This document shows, piece by piece, positions 25,077 through 34,824 of a stretch of 64,000 nt of DNA. The position numbers and the translations under genes are program-made. Location: the NCBI RefSeq assembly GCF_030408595.1, contig NZ_CP047080.1, forward strand, positions 2,321,685-2,385,684, read 5' to 3'. The DNA comes from Corynebacterium canis (GTDB lineage: Bacteria; Actinomycetota; Actinomycetes; Mycobacteriales; Mycobacteriaceae). How positions within the stretch are numbered: the stretch's first letter is position 1; each line of letters begins with the position of its first letter. The notes under the pieces were generated by a model, which did no database searches, was not told where the DNA came from, and was given only the letters and a program-made list of their open reading frames with translations.

Positions 25077-26051
25077 TTAGCGCTCAACAAACGCGCTGAC
25101 GAACACCAGTTCCGCTAGCCCGTGGGCCTCACCCCGCTCCCACAATTCGAGTGCACGTTCGGTGAGCTCAAGGCGCCCTTCCCGCAGCTCAAGGTAGCCA
25201 ATATCCCACATGGCCTCAATGTCTGCGATAAAGCTATCGAATTCCTCCATGCATTCCGCAGCGCTGTTTGGCGCCGCGGTTGTGATAAAACGGTCCGCAA
25301 GTTGATCGAATTCAAGGATCGCCAACACGCTATCCGGGTCGATGCTGCCGTCCTCCAATACCGTCAACGGGCCGTGTTCTTGAACGAGGTACCGGGCGAC
25401 CACGTACACGCTACACAGCGTCGTATGCGAAACAATATTCGGAACCTCGGCAAGTAATTCCGCCGGCAAATAGCCAAGCTGCAAGGCGAACACAAGTTTC
25501 ATCCGCAGGTCGGCGTCCGCCGCCGTATCTGGTTCTTCCGGCAGGCTCGCCAAAAACTCCAGCGCCGGAATGAGCAACTCCGGGAAAAACTCCTCCTTAA
25601 GCTGCTCCAAATCTTCGGCGTCCTCCCACCGCAGCGCAGCGCTCACCACATCCGAATTTGTTTCCGGATCCCACAGGCCGGTGCGGGAAACCACCTGCGG
25701 CAGGCGATCCCACGGCTGCAAATCCACATCTAAGTTCAATGTCATCATGCAGCGCCAGCCATGTTCCTCCGAAAGCACCAGCTGAAGCTCGTCGTAGTTT
25801 AAGAGTTCATCAAAGTTGATCGCACAACTGTCCACATCGATCAACCCCTCTGGGTAGTCCGCGGCTGGGCCGATCCATTTCGTCTTGTCGCCGCGCGTAC
25901 CCAGCACCAACACCGCCGAGCTTGGAATCGCCGATAACCCCGCCGCGATCAAATCAATGCAGTCACCCGCAGAATCCTCGCCGTCCACCAGCATCACCGC
26001 GCGTGGACACCCAGCACTTAATGCAAAAACCGTAACCTCAATTGGCATCAT
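25077..26051 (-). CDS. Hypothetical protein, paralogue of the pRiA4-domain protein N-terminus
   Basis: A 324-aa acidic soluble protein. CPRAVMLVDGEDSAGDCIDL with LIAAGLSAIPSSAVLVLG lines up with PRAIMFIDGSQPIEHALELI and VAGLYGTPDPTITLCG of the 19620-21362 product, and RLELTERALELWERGEAHG with its GICLTDRALELLKAAEQG. It lacks the pRiA4 domain. The start is one of two adjacent ATGs (26051 or 26048) after TTTGCTTTC; the open frame to 26102 has no better start. No domain of known function is recognised. It is the first of three minus-strand genes of unknown role, but separated from them by 77 bp. Confidence 0.65.
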   Translation of the reverse strand: MMPIEVTVFALSAGCPRAVMLVDGEDSAGDCIDLIAAGLSAIPSSAVLVLGTRGDKTKWIGPAADYPEGLIDVDSCAINFDELLNYDELQLVLSEEHGWRCMMTLNLDVDLQPWDRLPQVVSRTGLWDPETNSDVVSAALRWEDAEDLEQLKEEFFPELLIPALEFLASLPEEPDTAADADLRMKLVFALQLGYLPAELLAEVPNIVSHTTLCSVYVVARYLVQEHGPLTVLEDGSIDPDSVLAILEFDQLADRFITTAAPNSAAECMEEFDSFIADIEAMWDIGYLELREGRLELTERALELWERGEAHGLAELVFVSAFVER

Positions 26052-26128
26052 GAAAGCAAAGCTTAGCGAGCGCCCGAAACAACCACCCCACGCCATTCGC
26101 ACAAATATTCGCCCGGCATGCTGGGCGT

Positions 26129-26707
26129 TTAATCTACCCGAACATACTGCCCAGTCCGGAACGGCTCAACCACGCCCGCAAAGCCAAACGAAGACACCGT
26201 CAATTCGTGCAGCACCCCATCGCAATCCCGCCACCAACAATTGCCCAGCACATCCCGAAACACGATATCCACCCAAAAAGTCGAACGCGGGCCCACATCT
26301 ACCTCCCCGATCTCCAGCGTGTACCTGCCCGGCGAAACCACATACTCTGGGATCTGCCGCAGCACCGTCACGCCGTCCGCGCCCTTTAGCACCAAGCGGA
26401 CCACCACATGATATATCGGCTGGTCAGCACGATTCTGTACCGTAATGCGGCGCTGGTCTGGCTGCTCCACCCAAGCCGAAACCATCTTGGCGAACACCTT
26501 CCGCAGCAGCGCTTTCCTAATCTCTTCCTCCGCGCGCCGATACGCCGAATCCGACCGAATCTGCACCACCACGGCCCCCAACGCGCCCGCCGAAATAACC
26601 GTCGAAACAATGCTCACAATTTCAACAACACCCACAACCCCCAGCATAACTACGCAGCCGCTTATCGACGCCGCGCCAAATACCGCCACCAGAATTTCAC
26701 CCCGCAA
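26129..26707 (-). CDS. Hypothetical protein with N-terminal membrane hairpin
   Basis: A 192-aa protein. Residues 5-50 form two closely spaced hydrophobic segments (VFGAASISGCVVMLGVVGVV and IVSTVISAGALGAVVVQI), followed by a basic helical stretch (YRRAEEEIRKALLRKVF) and a soluble C-terminal part with mostly beta character. This suggests a membrane-anchored cytoplasmic protein. No family recognised. It follows the 26723-27550 membrane gene by 15 bases on the same strand, so the two probably form an operon. A GTCGAYAAGC site falls in the first membrane segment (AASIS). Confidence 0.6.
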   Translation of the reverse strand: MRGEILVAVFGAASISGCVVMLGVVGVVEIVSIVSTVISAGALGAVVVQIRSDSAYRRAEEEIRKALLRKVFAKMVSAWVEQPDQRRITVQNRADQPIYHVVVRLVLKGADGVTVLRQIPEYVVSPGRYTLEIGEVDVGPRSTFWVDIVFRDVLGNCWWRDCDGVLHELTVSSFGFAGVVEPFRTGQYVRVD

Positions 26708-26722
26708 ACCCCTCCCGCCGCG

Positions 26723-27550
26723 TTAACCATCGAGTATTTTGCCCTTGCAGATTTCTACGAATTCCTGCGGATTATCTACAGCACAATAAACGTGATCCAC
26801 TGGTTCGGCGTTATCCTTTGCAATGCCAGAAACAGGTTCACGCAATACAATTTCAATATTGGTATCGCTGCCATGCTTAATCACGGCTCGGCCGGCCTCA
26901 ATGGACAAAAACTTGTTCCCCCACGTTTTATGAGCGGCACGGACCTGCTTGACATGCTGCAACCCAATAACCAATTCGGCGAGCAATCCCACCCTTAAGA
27001 CGAGTTCACGATCATCGATATAGTGGGGGTTGATGCGAAACGATTTAAAGAACAGAAAAAGCCAAATAGCCCCGTAAATCGAAACAACCACGATGATAGT
27101 GCGGACGGTTTGCCAGGGCACAATGAGATCGATAACCACGATCTCAACGATCGACACCAAGATAAGCACGATAAAAATCGCCCGTTGTTCGGTGCCATAT
27201 TTAAAGGTCACCGCGTCTGCCGGTGCATTTATTTTGCGTCGCAGCCAAAACCCCAACAGCTTCCACATATCCAGCTCATGTTTGGCCAGCTTCATTACTG
27301 GGCCAGGAACTACCTCTGCGGCAAACCGCAACAACGATTCCGAAAAGCTCAAACCTTCGCTTCGCGCTTGACGATACCTGCGAATCCCTTCGCCAGCAAA
27401 GAAAATGAAAATCAACGCGAGTAAAAACTCTAGCCCAACAGTGATCAACACTGCCTGCCGTGGCTCAATAAAATGAAAGTACGCAAGGCATACGTTTACG
27501 ATCACTACCAATAGAGTAGTAAACCTTAGTATTTTCCGGAGTGTATTCAT
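26723..27550 (-). CDS. Hypothetical membrane protein
   Basis: A 275-aa protein with four predicted membrane segments: two near the N-terminus (LRFTTLLVVIVNVCLAYFHF; VLITVGLEFLLALIFIFFAG) and two in the middle (AIFIVLILVSIVEIVVIDLI; TIIVVVSIYGAIWLFLFF). The C-terminal 110 residues form a soluble domain with beta strands resembling a PH-like fold, but no family can be named. ATG 27550 is preferred over 27577 because it begins the first membrane segment at a normal distance. It lies upstream of the 192-aa membrane-anchored protein and probably cotranscribed with it. Confidence 0.65.
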   Translation of the reverse strand: MNTLRKILRFTTLLVVIVNVCLAYFHFIEPRQAVLITVGLEFLLALIFIFFAGEGIRRYRQARSEGLSFSESLLRFAAEVVPGPVMKLAKHELDMWKLLGFWLRRKINAPADAVTFKYGTEQRAIFIVLILVSIVEIVVIDLIVPWQTVRTIIVVVSIYGAIWLFLFFKSFRINPHYIDDRELVLRVGLLAELVIGLQHVKQVRAAHKTWGNKFLSIEAGRAVIKHGSDTNIEIVLREPVSGIAKDNAEPVDHVYCAVDNPQEFVEICKGKILDG

Positions 27551-27580
27551 TTCATTCAGCCAATTGTCGTTATGCAATGT

Positions 27581-28033
27581 TCAGTTCCGTGCCAGAATGT
27601 ACCCCAACAATATCCCAACCTCGGCCGCCCGCAACCATCGGGTGTAACCGCCCACAAGCCTTCCCCACGTTTGCCCAAGCACGGTGTGAATGCGCAGCTT
27701 GTCCGCGATGTGGCGCGCCGCCACACATAATGGAGCTTTTGCTAACGGTTTCATCGTCGCCGGGCGCAACGGCGTCAGCCAGGCCGCCCGGTCAGCGGCG
27801 TGCAGATGTGCCTGAGGCAGATCCTGCGTGGCCGCGTTTCCCCAGGAAAATCCGGCCCGAAAACAAGGCAGATCCCGCGCAGCGAGGCAGATCGTACATG
27901 GGCGTTCGGTGCGGAGTCCGGCGGTGCGGCGGTGCACAACCGATGCCGTTTCCAGGGTTTTCCAGGCGGCCGTTACCCACGGCGCGCACCAACCACTCGG
28001 CCCGGGGCAGATTTTAGGGGCGTTCTTGGTCAC
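27581..28033 (-). CDS. Doubtful ORF containing repeated GGCAGATC units
   Basis: An open frame of 150 codons between lepA and the membrane-protein operon. On the plus strand GGCAGATC recurs at 27816, 27867 and 27886, with GGCAGATT at 28006. This gives the product repeated Cys/Leu-Pro patterns (TICLAARDLP, TQDLPQAH) that look unlike a normal protein. The C-terminal 50 residues (RHIADKLRIHTVLGQTWGRL and following) are more protein-like and may be the real coding part or a relic. No ribosome binding site supports the start. Reported mainly to describe the stretch. Confidence 0.3.
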   Translation of the reverse strand: MTKNAPKICPGPSGWCAPWVTAAWKTLETASVVHRRTAGLRTERPCTICLAARDLPCFRAGFSWGNAATQDLPQAHLHAADRAAWLTPLRPATMKPLAKAPLCVAARHIADKLRIHTVLGQTWGRLVGGYTRWLRAAEVGILLGYILARN

Positions 28034-28067
28034 TCAAACCAAGGACCGTGAAGAAACCCCCAGCAGG

Positions 28068-29915
28068 TTATCCCTCATCCGTACTCAGCGCGGCCACGAA
28101 TGCCTCCTGGGGCACCGAAACCGAACCAATGTTCTTCATGCGCTTTTTGCCTTCCTTCTGCTTTTCCAGCAATTTGCGCTTGCGTGAAATATCGCCGCCG
28201 TAGCATTTGGCCAGAACATCTTTGCGCAATGCGCGGATGTTTTCGCGGGCGATCACCTTTGACCCAATTGCGGCCTGTACGGGCACCTCGAATTGCTGCC
28301 TAGGGATAAGTTCCTTGAGCTTGACGGTCATTTTATTGCCGTACCATTGGGCGTTGTCCCTGTGCACGATGGCGCTAAAGGCGTCCACAGGCTCCCCTTG
28401 CAGGAGGATGTCCACCTTCACCAGGTTGGCCTGCTGTTCGCCCGCCTCCTCGTAGTTCAGGGAAGCGTAGCCCTTGGTGCGGGATTTCAACATATCAAAA
28501 AAGTCGAAAATGATTTCGCCCAAGGGCATGGTGTAGCGGAGTTCCACACGATCCTCGGAAAGGTAATCCATGCCACCCATCTGGCCGCGCTTGGACTGAC
28601 ACAGCTCCATCGTCGTACCCACGAATTCGGCGGGCACGATAATGGTGGCCTTGACGATCGGCTCCCACACTTCCTTGAGTTTCCCGCCGGGCCAGTCCGA
28701 GGGGTTATGCACCATAAGCTCGGTTCCATCCTCGGCAACCACGCGGTAGTTCACCGAAGGCGCCGTGGAAATAAGGTCCAAATCGAACTCGCGTTGCAGG
28801 CGATCCCGGGTGATCTCCATGTGCAGCAACCCCAAGAATCCACACCGGAAGCCAAAGCCAAGGGCGACGGAGGTTTCGGGTTCGAAGGTGAGCGCGGCGT
28901 CGTTAAGCTGGAGTTTTTCCAGCGCATCGCGGAGGTCCGGATAGTCCGCCTGGGAAATCGGAAACAGCCCGGAATACACCATCGGCTTCGGCTCCTCGTA
29001 ACCCTTTAGCGGCACTTCCGCACCTTTGTTCGCCCAAGTCACGGTGTCACCGACCTTGGACTGGCGGACGTCCTTCACGCCGGTAATCAGGTAGCCCACC
29101 TCGCCGGGCCCCAAACCTTGGCACTTCTTCGGCGTGGGGCTCACGATGCCGATCTCCAGCAACTCGTGCGTGGCGCCGGTAGACATCATGCGGATCTTCT
29201 GCCGCGGTTCCAGGCGGCCGTCCACCATGCGAATATAGGTGACCACGCCGCGATAGGTGTCATAGACAGAATCGAAAATCATTGCGCGTGCGGGCGCATC
29301 CGGGGCGGCATCGGTGGAAGGGGCAGGCACGAGCTCACACACACGGTCGAGAAGCTCAGGCACACCCGCGCCGGTCTTGCCTGAAACACGCAACACATCC
29401 TCTGGCTCACAACCGATAATGTGAGCGATTTCCAAAGAGTACTTTTCCGGGTCCGCTGCGGGCAGGTCAATCTTGTTCAACACAGGGATGATTTCAAGAT
29501 CGTTTTCCATGGCCAAGTACAGGTTCGCTAAGGTCTGCGCCTCGATGCCTTGCGCGGCGTCGACAAGCAAAATGGCACCTTCACAGGCCTCGAGCGCGCG
29601 CGATACCTCGTACGTAAAATCCACGTGCCCGGGGGTATCAATCAAATGCATAACGATCTGTTCGCCCGCATGCTTTCCACTCCGCGGCACCCACGGCAGA
29701 CGCACATTTTGAGCCTTGATGGTAATGCCACGCTCCCGCTCAATATCCATATTGTCTAGGTATTGATCGCGCATATCGCGCTCCTCCACAACCCCGGTGA
29801 GCTGCAGAATTCGGTCTGCAAGCGTAGATTTGCCGTGGTCAATATGCGCGATGATGCAGAAGTTCCGGATCTGCGCCGGGCTAGTAAACGTCGCTTCCGC
29901 AAAATTGCTGGCCAT
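28068..29915 (-). CDS. lepA: Elongation factor 4 (LepA) translational GTPase
   Basis: Ribosome-associated GTPase of 615 aa that acts on stalled or back-translocation-competent ribosomes. GTPase motifs are in place near the N-terminus: [21 protein letters not shown] (switch I), [20 protein letters not shown]. The EF-G-like domain V and the LepA-specific C-terminus ([20 protein letters not shown]) follow. ATG 29915 ([10 protein letters not shown]) gives the usual family length; the upstream codon at 29948 is not needed. A GTCGAYAAGC site is read as LVDAAQ. It is divergent from the PemK-like gene. Confidence 0.97.
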   Translation of the reverse strand: MASNFAEATFTSPAQIRNFCIIAHIDHGKSTLADRILQLTGVVEERDMRDQYLDNMDIERERGITIKAQNVRLPWVPRSGKHAGEQIVMHLIDTPGHVDFTYEVSRALEACEGAILLVDAAQGIEAQTLANLYLAMENDLEIIPVLNKIDLPAADPEKYSLEIAHIIGCEPEDVLRVSGKTGAGVPELLDRVCELVPAPSTDAAPDAPARAMIFDSVYDTYRGVVTYIRMVDGRLEPRQKIRMMSTGATHELLEIGIVSPTPKKCQGLGPGEVGYLITGVKDVRQSKVGDTVTWANKGAEVPLKGYEEPKPMVYSGLFPISQADYPDLRDALEKLQLNDAALTFEPETSVALGFGFRCGFLGLLHMEITRDRLQREFDLDLISTAPSVNYRVVAEDGTELMVHNPSDWPGGKLKEVWEPIVKATIIVPAEFVGTTMELCQSKRGQMGGMDYLSEDRVELRYTMPLGEIIFDFFDMLKSRTKGYASLNYEEAGEQQANLVKVDILLQGEPVDAFSAIVHRDNAQWYGNKMTVKLKELIPRQQFEVPVQAAIGSKVIARENIRALRKDVLAKCYGGDISRKRKLLEKQKEGKKRMKNIGSVSVPQEAFVAALSTDEG

Positions 29916-30071
29916 AGTATTGAGCGTCCCTTTCCTGATATAACCCACCCAACATTACCCGAGGCGCGGCAGAAGTTTAAGCTGCCCACATTCGCACAGT
30001 TGGACACTGCTCACCTGCGTGTTTGTGCAAATGTGACACACCGCCAACCCCCCGTACTACGCTAGACATTC

Positions 30072-30692
30072 ATGGGACGCAAAAACTCCCGCCGATTCAC
30101 CCGGCTACTTACGTTGGCTCGACGCACCACTAGGCGCCTCGTGGGGCTTCGCATACTTGATCGAATGCTGCGTAAGGCTTCAAACAAAGACGCGTCCCTG
30201 CACGACCGTGCCCTCGACCGCGGACTCGCACACCTAGGCGACCGTTTGGGTCTCGACGCCCCGCCCAACGACGAACCACGCCGGCGCGCCATCGCAGTAG
30301 TCAACGCCAAACCCACACATGCACTGGCGCGGAGCCTCTACTACGCCCCCGACATGGACGGGCAAGCAGACCCCGGCGAAGTGGTGTGGATCATGGTAAA
30401 CACCAACGGGCCAGACAAACCGCCGATGGAACGCGCCATCGTGGTGGTGGGGCGCGCCGCCCACAATATCCTAGGCCTGCTGATCTCCCCCGACGACGCC
30501 CACAAAGAAGAACACAACTGGCTAGACATTGGCGCCGGTGCCTGGGACGAAGCTAGCCGCCAATGTTGGGTGCGTTTGGACAAAGTGTTGGAAGTGCCCG
30601 AACTGCATATCCGCCGCCAAGGTGCCATCATCCCCCGCCAACGCTTCGAACGCATTGCCAACCGCCTGCGCAAAGAATACGGCTGGGGCTAG
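30072..30692 (+). CDS. PemK/MazF-like toxin-fold protein
   Basis: A 206-aa protein whose C-terminal part (about 95-200) follows the PemK/MazF pattern: PGEVVWIMVNTNG, PMERAIVVVGRAAHNILGLL and the final strand-helix RQGAIIPRQRFERIANRLRK. The N-terminal 90 residues are strongly basic (RKNSRRFTRLLTLARRTTRR) and may bind RNA or be disordered. MazF relatives are mRNA endoribonucleases normally paired with an antitoxin. No small antitoxin frame is seen upstream or downstream, so this may be a stand-alone housekeeping relative that sits next to lepA. The start ATG at 30072 is the first in frame after the divergent lepA promoter region. Confidence 0.65.
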   Translation: MGRKNSRRFTRLLTLARRTTRRLVGLRILDRMLRKASNKDASLHDRALDRGLAHLGDRLGLDAPPNDEPRRRAIAVVNAKPTHALARSLYYAPDMDGQADPGEVVWIMVNTNGPDKPPMERAIVVVGRAAHNILGLLISPDDAHKEEHNWLDIGAGAWDEASRQCWVRLDKVLEVPELHIRRQGAIIPRQRFERIANRLRKEYGWG

Positions 30693-30697
30693 ACCCG

Positions 30698-30787
30698 CTT
30701 TTCGTGGTGCGTGTGGGGGTTGTCTGGCCTTTCCTGGTGCGTGTGTGGGTTGTCTGGCTTTTCTTGGTGCGTGTGTGAGTTGGGCGT
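30698..30787. repeat. Three tandem copies of a 30-bp unit
   Basis: Units start near 30698, 30728 and 30758, each of the type CTTTTCNTGGTGCGTGTG followed by NGGTTGTCTGG. They differ at a few positions, with the third degenerating at its end. They begin five bases after the PemK-like stop codon and lead into the first 287-bp intergenic repeat. Confidence 0.75.
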
Positions 30788-30821
30788 TTGATTTTTCGCC
30801 GTGGCTTTCAAACCGATACGT

Positions 30822-31108
30822 CGTAGCAGCCATTCTGCGGCCTTGAAACTCGCTACCCTTGTTGGACCATGGCCGAATTCCGTTTCGTGCGCCATTCTGA
30901 TATGGTCGGTTGCACACAAGCTATTGTCAAGCGCGGAGTTGAACGGTGTCTACCGATATTTTTTACATCGAAATCCCGGAATCTGTGTAAAAAGTATCGC
31001 GGCTGGGCCTCAGGACGGCCCCAGATGATGAAAATTACACAGAATCCGGCGTTCGTGTGTAAAAAACTTCATCTGCCGCGCGCAACCCATCCCAACTGGC
31101 CACCAAAC
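30822..31108 (+). repeat. 287-bp intergenic repeat, copy R1
   Basis: First of four copies of one element (others at 31417, 46797 and 49029). It begins TAGCAGCCATTCTGCGG and holds two inverted-repeat stems: TTTTTTACA...TGTAAAAA and TTACACA...TGTGTAA, both with T/A-rich ends like terminators. It is closest to R2 (same length, few differences). Between R1 and R2, bases 31109-31416 hold no gene but are partly similar to the DNA between R3 and R4. Confidence 0.8.
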
Positions 31109-31416
31109 ACTCAAAAACCGCCCTAGCTTCGGCACCTAAATGGCCATCCCACCGCACTTCCACGAACACCCCACAGTAATTCACCACAAATCACGGCGAT
31201 GCGCAGGCACTTTCCCAAAGCCAGCACCACAAACGGAGGCACGCTAAGGAAAATATGATATATCCGTAACCGTCGAAGGATTCTCCCCGACCTGGCGATC
31301 AGCCATGGCAACATTCTGGTAAACCGACACCCGTCAACGCTCAAATCCGGAGCTCCACCCGTAACCTAGGCAGTAGCTTATACACATATATATTTTGGAC
31401 TCTCGATACAACCCGT

Positions 31417-31703
31417 CGCAGCAGCCATTCTACGGCCTTGAAACTCGCTACCCTTGTTGGACCATGGCCGAATTCCGTTTCGTGCGCCATTCTAATACGG
31501 TCGGTTGTACACAAGCCATTGCCAAGCGCAGAGTTAAACGGTGTCTACCGATATTTTTTACATCAAAATCCCGAAATCTGTGTAAAAAGTATCGCAACAG
31601 CGGCCCTGGGCGGCCCCAGATGATGAAAATTACACAGAATCCGGCTTTCGTGTGTAAAAAACTTCATCTGCCGCGCGCAACCTATCCCAACTGGCCGCCA
31701 AAC
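31417..31703 (+). repeat. 287-bp intergenic repeat, copy R2
   Basis: Aligned end to end with R1 without gaps, in the same orientation. The preceding bases TATATATTTTGGACTCTC are also seen, diverged, before R4. It ends 35 bp before the stop of the cobalt ATPase gene and could serve as a transcription terminator for it, since both stems have runs of T on the minus strand. Confidence 0.8.
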
Positions 31704-31737
31704 GCACCTCCGCCGATAGGCCGCGCGCAATGTTGGG

Positions 31738-32535
31738 CTAGTGCCCGCGGGTAACGAGGTCCTCAGGCGTGCGAACCGGTTCACCGAGGGCGGCGGAAAC
31801 AAAAGGGGCCCAAGGCAATTCGAGGCGAGCCGCCTTGAGGAGTTGCTGATTGCACATGATTTCATCGACGGGACCACTGATCAGGCGTTTTTCGTGGATT
31901 ACAACAGCCGTCTTGGCGAACGCATATGCGAGATTCACGTCGTGCGTAGACAGGATTACCGCCGCGTCGATTCGCTCAAGCGTTTGAAGCAATTGGGCGC
32001 AGCCAGCGGGATCCAGGCCAGCAGTGGGCTCGTCCAGCATGAGCACTTCGGGTTGCATGGCCAAGGCGCCGGCGAGTGCGACGCGTTTGCGCTGGCCATA
32101 AGAAAGTTGCTGGGGAACGCGGTCGGTAAGATCCGCAACCTCGGCGGCAACCAAAGCGGATTCGACACGCTGTGCGATTGCCTTCGAATCCAAACCTTGA
32201 TTCATCGGACCGAAGGAAACATCGTCGCGCACAGACAAAGCGAAAATCTGATCGTCGGGTTCCTGAAGCACCAATTGCACCACAGACCGAGCGTAGTTGC
32301 GGCTCTTTTTCTTCCGATCCAACACCTGGCCCTTGACGCGCACCACCCCAGCGGTGGGCGACCAAGCGCCACAGAGCAGGCGAAACAGGGTGGATTTCCC
32401 GGATCCGTTCGGTCCAAGCAAGGCGATTCGGTCGCCAGGCAAAATGCTTAGGCTTACGCCTTCAAAGATGTTTGGGTTGCCCTCGTGGGCAAATGTGGCG
32501 TCGCTAATTTGTACGAGCGCGGTAGGGGGATTCAT
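31738..32535 (-). CDS. cbiO: Cobalt ECF transporter ATPase CbiO
   Basis: Cytoplasmic ATP-binding subunit, 265 aa, of the CbiMNQO cobalt importer. Walker A GPNGSGKSTLF, Q-loop VLQEPDDQIF (the QEPDDQ form typical of CbiO/EcfA), signature LSYGQRKRVALAGALA and Walker B VLMLDEPTAGLDP are visible, plus switch STHDVN. ATG 32535 follows the CbiQ stop by 15 bases; an earlier in-frame codon overlaps cbiQ. It is last gene of the cbiMNQO operon. Confidence 0.92.
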   Translation of the reverse strand: MNPPTALVQISDATFAHEGNPNIFEGVSLSILPGDRIALLGPNGSGKSTLFRLLCGAWSPTAGVVRVKGQVLDRKKKSRNYARSVVQLVLQEPDDQIFALSVRDDVSFGPMNQGLDSKAIAQRVESALVAAEVADLTDRVPQQLSYGQRKRVALAGALAMQPEVLMLDEPTAGLDPAGCAQLLQTLERIDAAVILSTHDVNLAYAFAKTAVVIHEKRLISGPVDEIMCNQQLLKAARLELPWAPFVSAALGEPVRTPEDLVTRGH

Positions 32536-32550
32536 GGGTGCCAACAAGCC

Positions 32551-33288
32551 TCACATCGGGACAAACAAACTTACTAACGTCACAGCCACCAAGAGCGCCA
32601 CGTAACCAGCCAAATAGCCCCAGCGCGTGGCGGCACCTTGGGAGCTGCCCACGAGATGCATGGTCGCGAGTTCGCCGCGCAATGAGACCCCTTCGCCGAG
32701 GCGCCGCGCGCGGGTAAAGGCCACCACAAAGAGCGCTGCGATCAGCCCCGCGACGGATCGAATCCACCTTCGCATGTTTGTGTGACCCAATCGTGCGGCT
32801 TGCGCCTCCCACATGGTCCGCGCCGTGGCGATCAGCGTGGCGATCATCCGGTATGTCAACGCCATCACATGCACGATCGAACTCGGGATCCCGATCCGCC
32901 CGCACCAACCAAGCAATTGCGCCATCGGCGTGGTGCAAGCGAATAACATCGTGGAGCTCATCGCCACAATGGAGCGCCCAAGGACGGTGGCGGCCTGCGC
33001 CACCCCGCCATCGATAAGCACGATCCCCTCGGTGGTAATCGCAAAAATGAGCGGGCCAAGACCAAGCGCGATAAAAGCGGCGGGGGCGGCGACAAGTCCG
33101 GCGTAAAGACGCCAAGGAACACGCGCGAGATATGCGCACACAAGTACGACTGCGGCGAAGAGCGGCAGCGCGGGCAACGGCGGCAAGGCGATGACGCAAA
33201 AGGTCATGCCAAGGAGCAGAGTCGCTTTCTCGCCGACGCTCACCCCTGCCCAACGGCTGCGCGCGGCGGCGAGTTCCAGTGCGTTCAC
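32551..33288 (-). CDS. cbiQ: Cobalt ECF transporter transmembrane subunit CbiQ
   Basis: T component of 245 aa with about five hydrophobic segments and the coupling region (MWEAQAARLGHTNMRRWIRS; then AFTRARRLGEGVSLRGE), the positions where CbiQ/EcfT proteins contact the ATPases. The GTG start at 33288 overlaps the CbiN stop in a GTGA arrangement. Lies between cbiN and cbiO. Confidence 0.9.
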   Translation of the reverse strand: MNALELAAARSRWAGVSVGEKATLLLGMTFCVIALPPLPALPLFAAVVLVCAYLARVPWRLYAGLVAAPAAFIALGLGPLIFAITTEGIVLIDGGVAQAATVLGRSIVAMSSTMLFACTTPMAQLLGWCGRIGIPSSIVHVMALTYRMIATLIATARTMWEAQAARLGHTNMRRWIRSVAGLIAALFVVAFTRARRLGEGVSLRGELATMHLVGSSQGAATRWGYLAGYVALLVAVTLVSLFVPM

Positions 33289-33617
33289 GCCGTGGTAGCG
33301 CCCGCCGAATCTTCGGCTTCGTGTTCTATTACGGCCTTGGAGCGGCCGCGGTAGTTGCCCAAGGCGTAGCCCAAAACGCCCGCGCCGAGTGCCGCTTGCA
33401 AGGCGAATAGGCCGGATTCGACCTCGCCCGGCAGTTCGCCGACGAGCGGTTCAAACCACGGCGTGTAGTCGGGATTTTGCTCCGCGACGATGCCTTCTGC
33501 GGCAGCATCCGTGCCTCCGAACTGTTCTTCGGATGTGGGGTCGCCGAAGTGGAAGAACATGGGAAACGCCGCGATAATGATTGCCAGGCCGATCAGACCC
33601 CAAGTTGCAGGTTTCAT
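33285..33617 (-). CDS. cbiN: Cobalt transporter accessory protein CbiN
   Basis: A 110-aa protein with an N-terminal membrane helix ([17 protein letters not shown]), an extracytoplasmic loop containing the family pattern [12 protein letters not shown]...PWFEPL, and a second helix ([18 protein letters not shown]). CbiN stimulates CbiM-dependent cobalt uptake. It overlaps cbiM (ATGA) and cbiQ (GTGA) at its two ends. Confidence 0.92.
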   Translation of the reverse strand: MKPATWGLIGLAIIIAAFPMFFHFGDPTSEEQFGGTDAAAEGIVAEQNPDYTPWFEPLVGELPGEVESGLFALQAALGAGVLGYALGNYRGRSKAVIEHEAEDSAGATTA

Positions 33618-34336
33618 TGCACTGCACCCTCCTTTACGGTGCTTGTCGACGCCGCAGAACGCGCCGTCGATACGTCCTTCGCCGAGGTGAGCACGCCGAG
33701 CAAACGCAGCTCCTTGGTCGCGATAACGCTTAAGCTACGGAACACCAGTACGGTAACGATGCCCTCCACGATTGCCAGCGGAACTTGAGTCGGCGCATAC
33801 AGCGCCATAAAGGTCGTGGCTGCGGTACCAAAGCCGGCCGCATGGTGCGCGGCGGCAAGCTGCAGCGCCGTGACCACATAGGTGGAGAGGTCCGCGAAAA
33901 ACGCGGCGAGGAAGATGGCGACGCTCGCCGATAGACCAGCCTTTCGAGACACCCTCCAGATGGCGTAACCCACCCAAGGCCCCACGATGGCCATCGAAAA
34001 GATATTCGCACCTAACGTGGTGATGCCGCCGTGAGCGAGCAACAACGCCTGGAACAAAAGTACGATACTGCCGAGCAGCGCCATGACAGGCGGCTTAAAC
34101 AACACCGCCCCGAGGCCAGTGCCCGTCGGGTGCGAGGACGAACCGGTCACCGACGGAATCTTCAACGCACTCAACACAAAAGTAAAAGCCCCGGCAGCCC
34201 CCAACAATAACCCCGTTTCCGGCTGCTCCTTGATCTGTTTTTTCGCCGCCATGGCGCCGTGAACCACAAACGGCGCCGCAGCAACTCCCCACGCAATAGC
34301 ATGAGACGCGGGAAGGAAACCTTCCGCAATATGCAT
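33614..34336 (-). CDS. cbiM: Cobalt ECF transporter substrate-binding subunit CbiM
   Basis: Integral membrane S component, 240 aa, starting MHIAEGFLP, where the residues after the initiator Met (His2 in particular) are conserved and bind the metal through the N-terminus. This fixes the start at 34336 rather than the longer frame to 34381. Further motifs are [16 protein letters not shown] and [37 protein letters not shown] site is read as AASTST near the C-terminus. First gene of the operon and preceded by a cobalamin riboswitch. Confidence 0.94.
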   Translation of the reverse strand: MHIAEGFLPASHAIAWGVAAAPFVVHGAMAAKKQIKEQPETGLLLGAAGAFTFVLSALKIPSVTGSSSHPTGTGLGAVLFKPPVMALLGSIVLLFQALLLAHGGITTLGANIFSMAIVGPWVGYAIWRVSRKAGLSASVAIFLAAFFADLSTYVVTALQLAAAHHAAGFGTAATTFMALYAPTQVPLAIVEGIVTVLVFRSLSVIATKELRLLGVLTSAKDVSTARSAASTSTVKEGAVQ

Positions 34337-34384
34337 GATGTCACTCTTTCTATCACTGGGCCCGAACACCTCGCAGGCCACATT

Positions 34385-34575
34385 ATTGTGTACGGTTGCA
34401 GCCGGTCTCCTGGCTTCGTTCTGTTCCCGCCGCGCGCCCCTTCAGCCTTCCCACGCCCGCTGGCGCAGTGACCTTGACCCAACACCGAGCCTAGACACGA
34501 AGCAACAAAACATACAGTGGCGAGGGCCGCTGCCGGAATCCCACCGGCATTCCCGAACACTGCAACATCAACAAC
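34385..34575 (-). promoter_or_regulatory. Cobalamin riboswitch upstream of cbiMNQO
   Basis: On the minus strand the leader has the B12-box hallmarks in order: GGGAATGCCGGTGGGATTCC, GCAGCGGCCCTCGCCACTGT, and later GAAGCCAGGAGACCGGCTG. These correspond to the conserved core and the GCCAGGAGACC element of adenosylcobalamin riboswitches. It ends about 50 bases before the cbiM start, so control of cbiM translation or early termination by B12 is expected. Confidence 0.93.
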
Positions 34576-34824
34576 GTATCATTTTGAAACAAGCATCGAA
34601 ACGAAAACGCTTGGAACGTTAACTGCTTGTGACGCAGCAACAACGCTTTGCCCTCCCCCGGTTCCCCCTGCTACACTCCCAATGTTCTTCGCTTGATAGG
34701 AGCGTGTGTTCGCGGGCGGTCAGGACCTTGGGTCCGCCCAACACACGCAGCTCGGCGCCGCGCGCCTAACAATCCTGGCAGGCGTCGCATCACATTCGAT
34801 CAAGACCAAGAGGTATTTTCTTTC

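Noticed and set aside
30698..30787. CRISPR array
   Set aside because: The three 30-bp units are directly adjacent with no unique spacers, and no cas gene is in the window.
30895..31754. Small protein genes inside the R1/R2 repeats
   Set aside because: The frames are not kept in the same way among the four repeat copies, and there is no start signal. The conserved features are the stems, which fits non-coding DNA.
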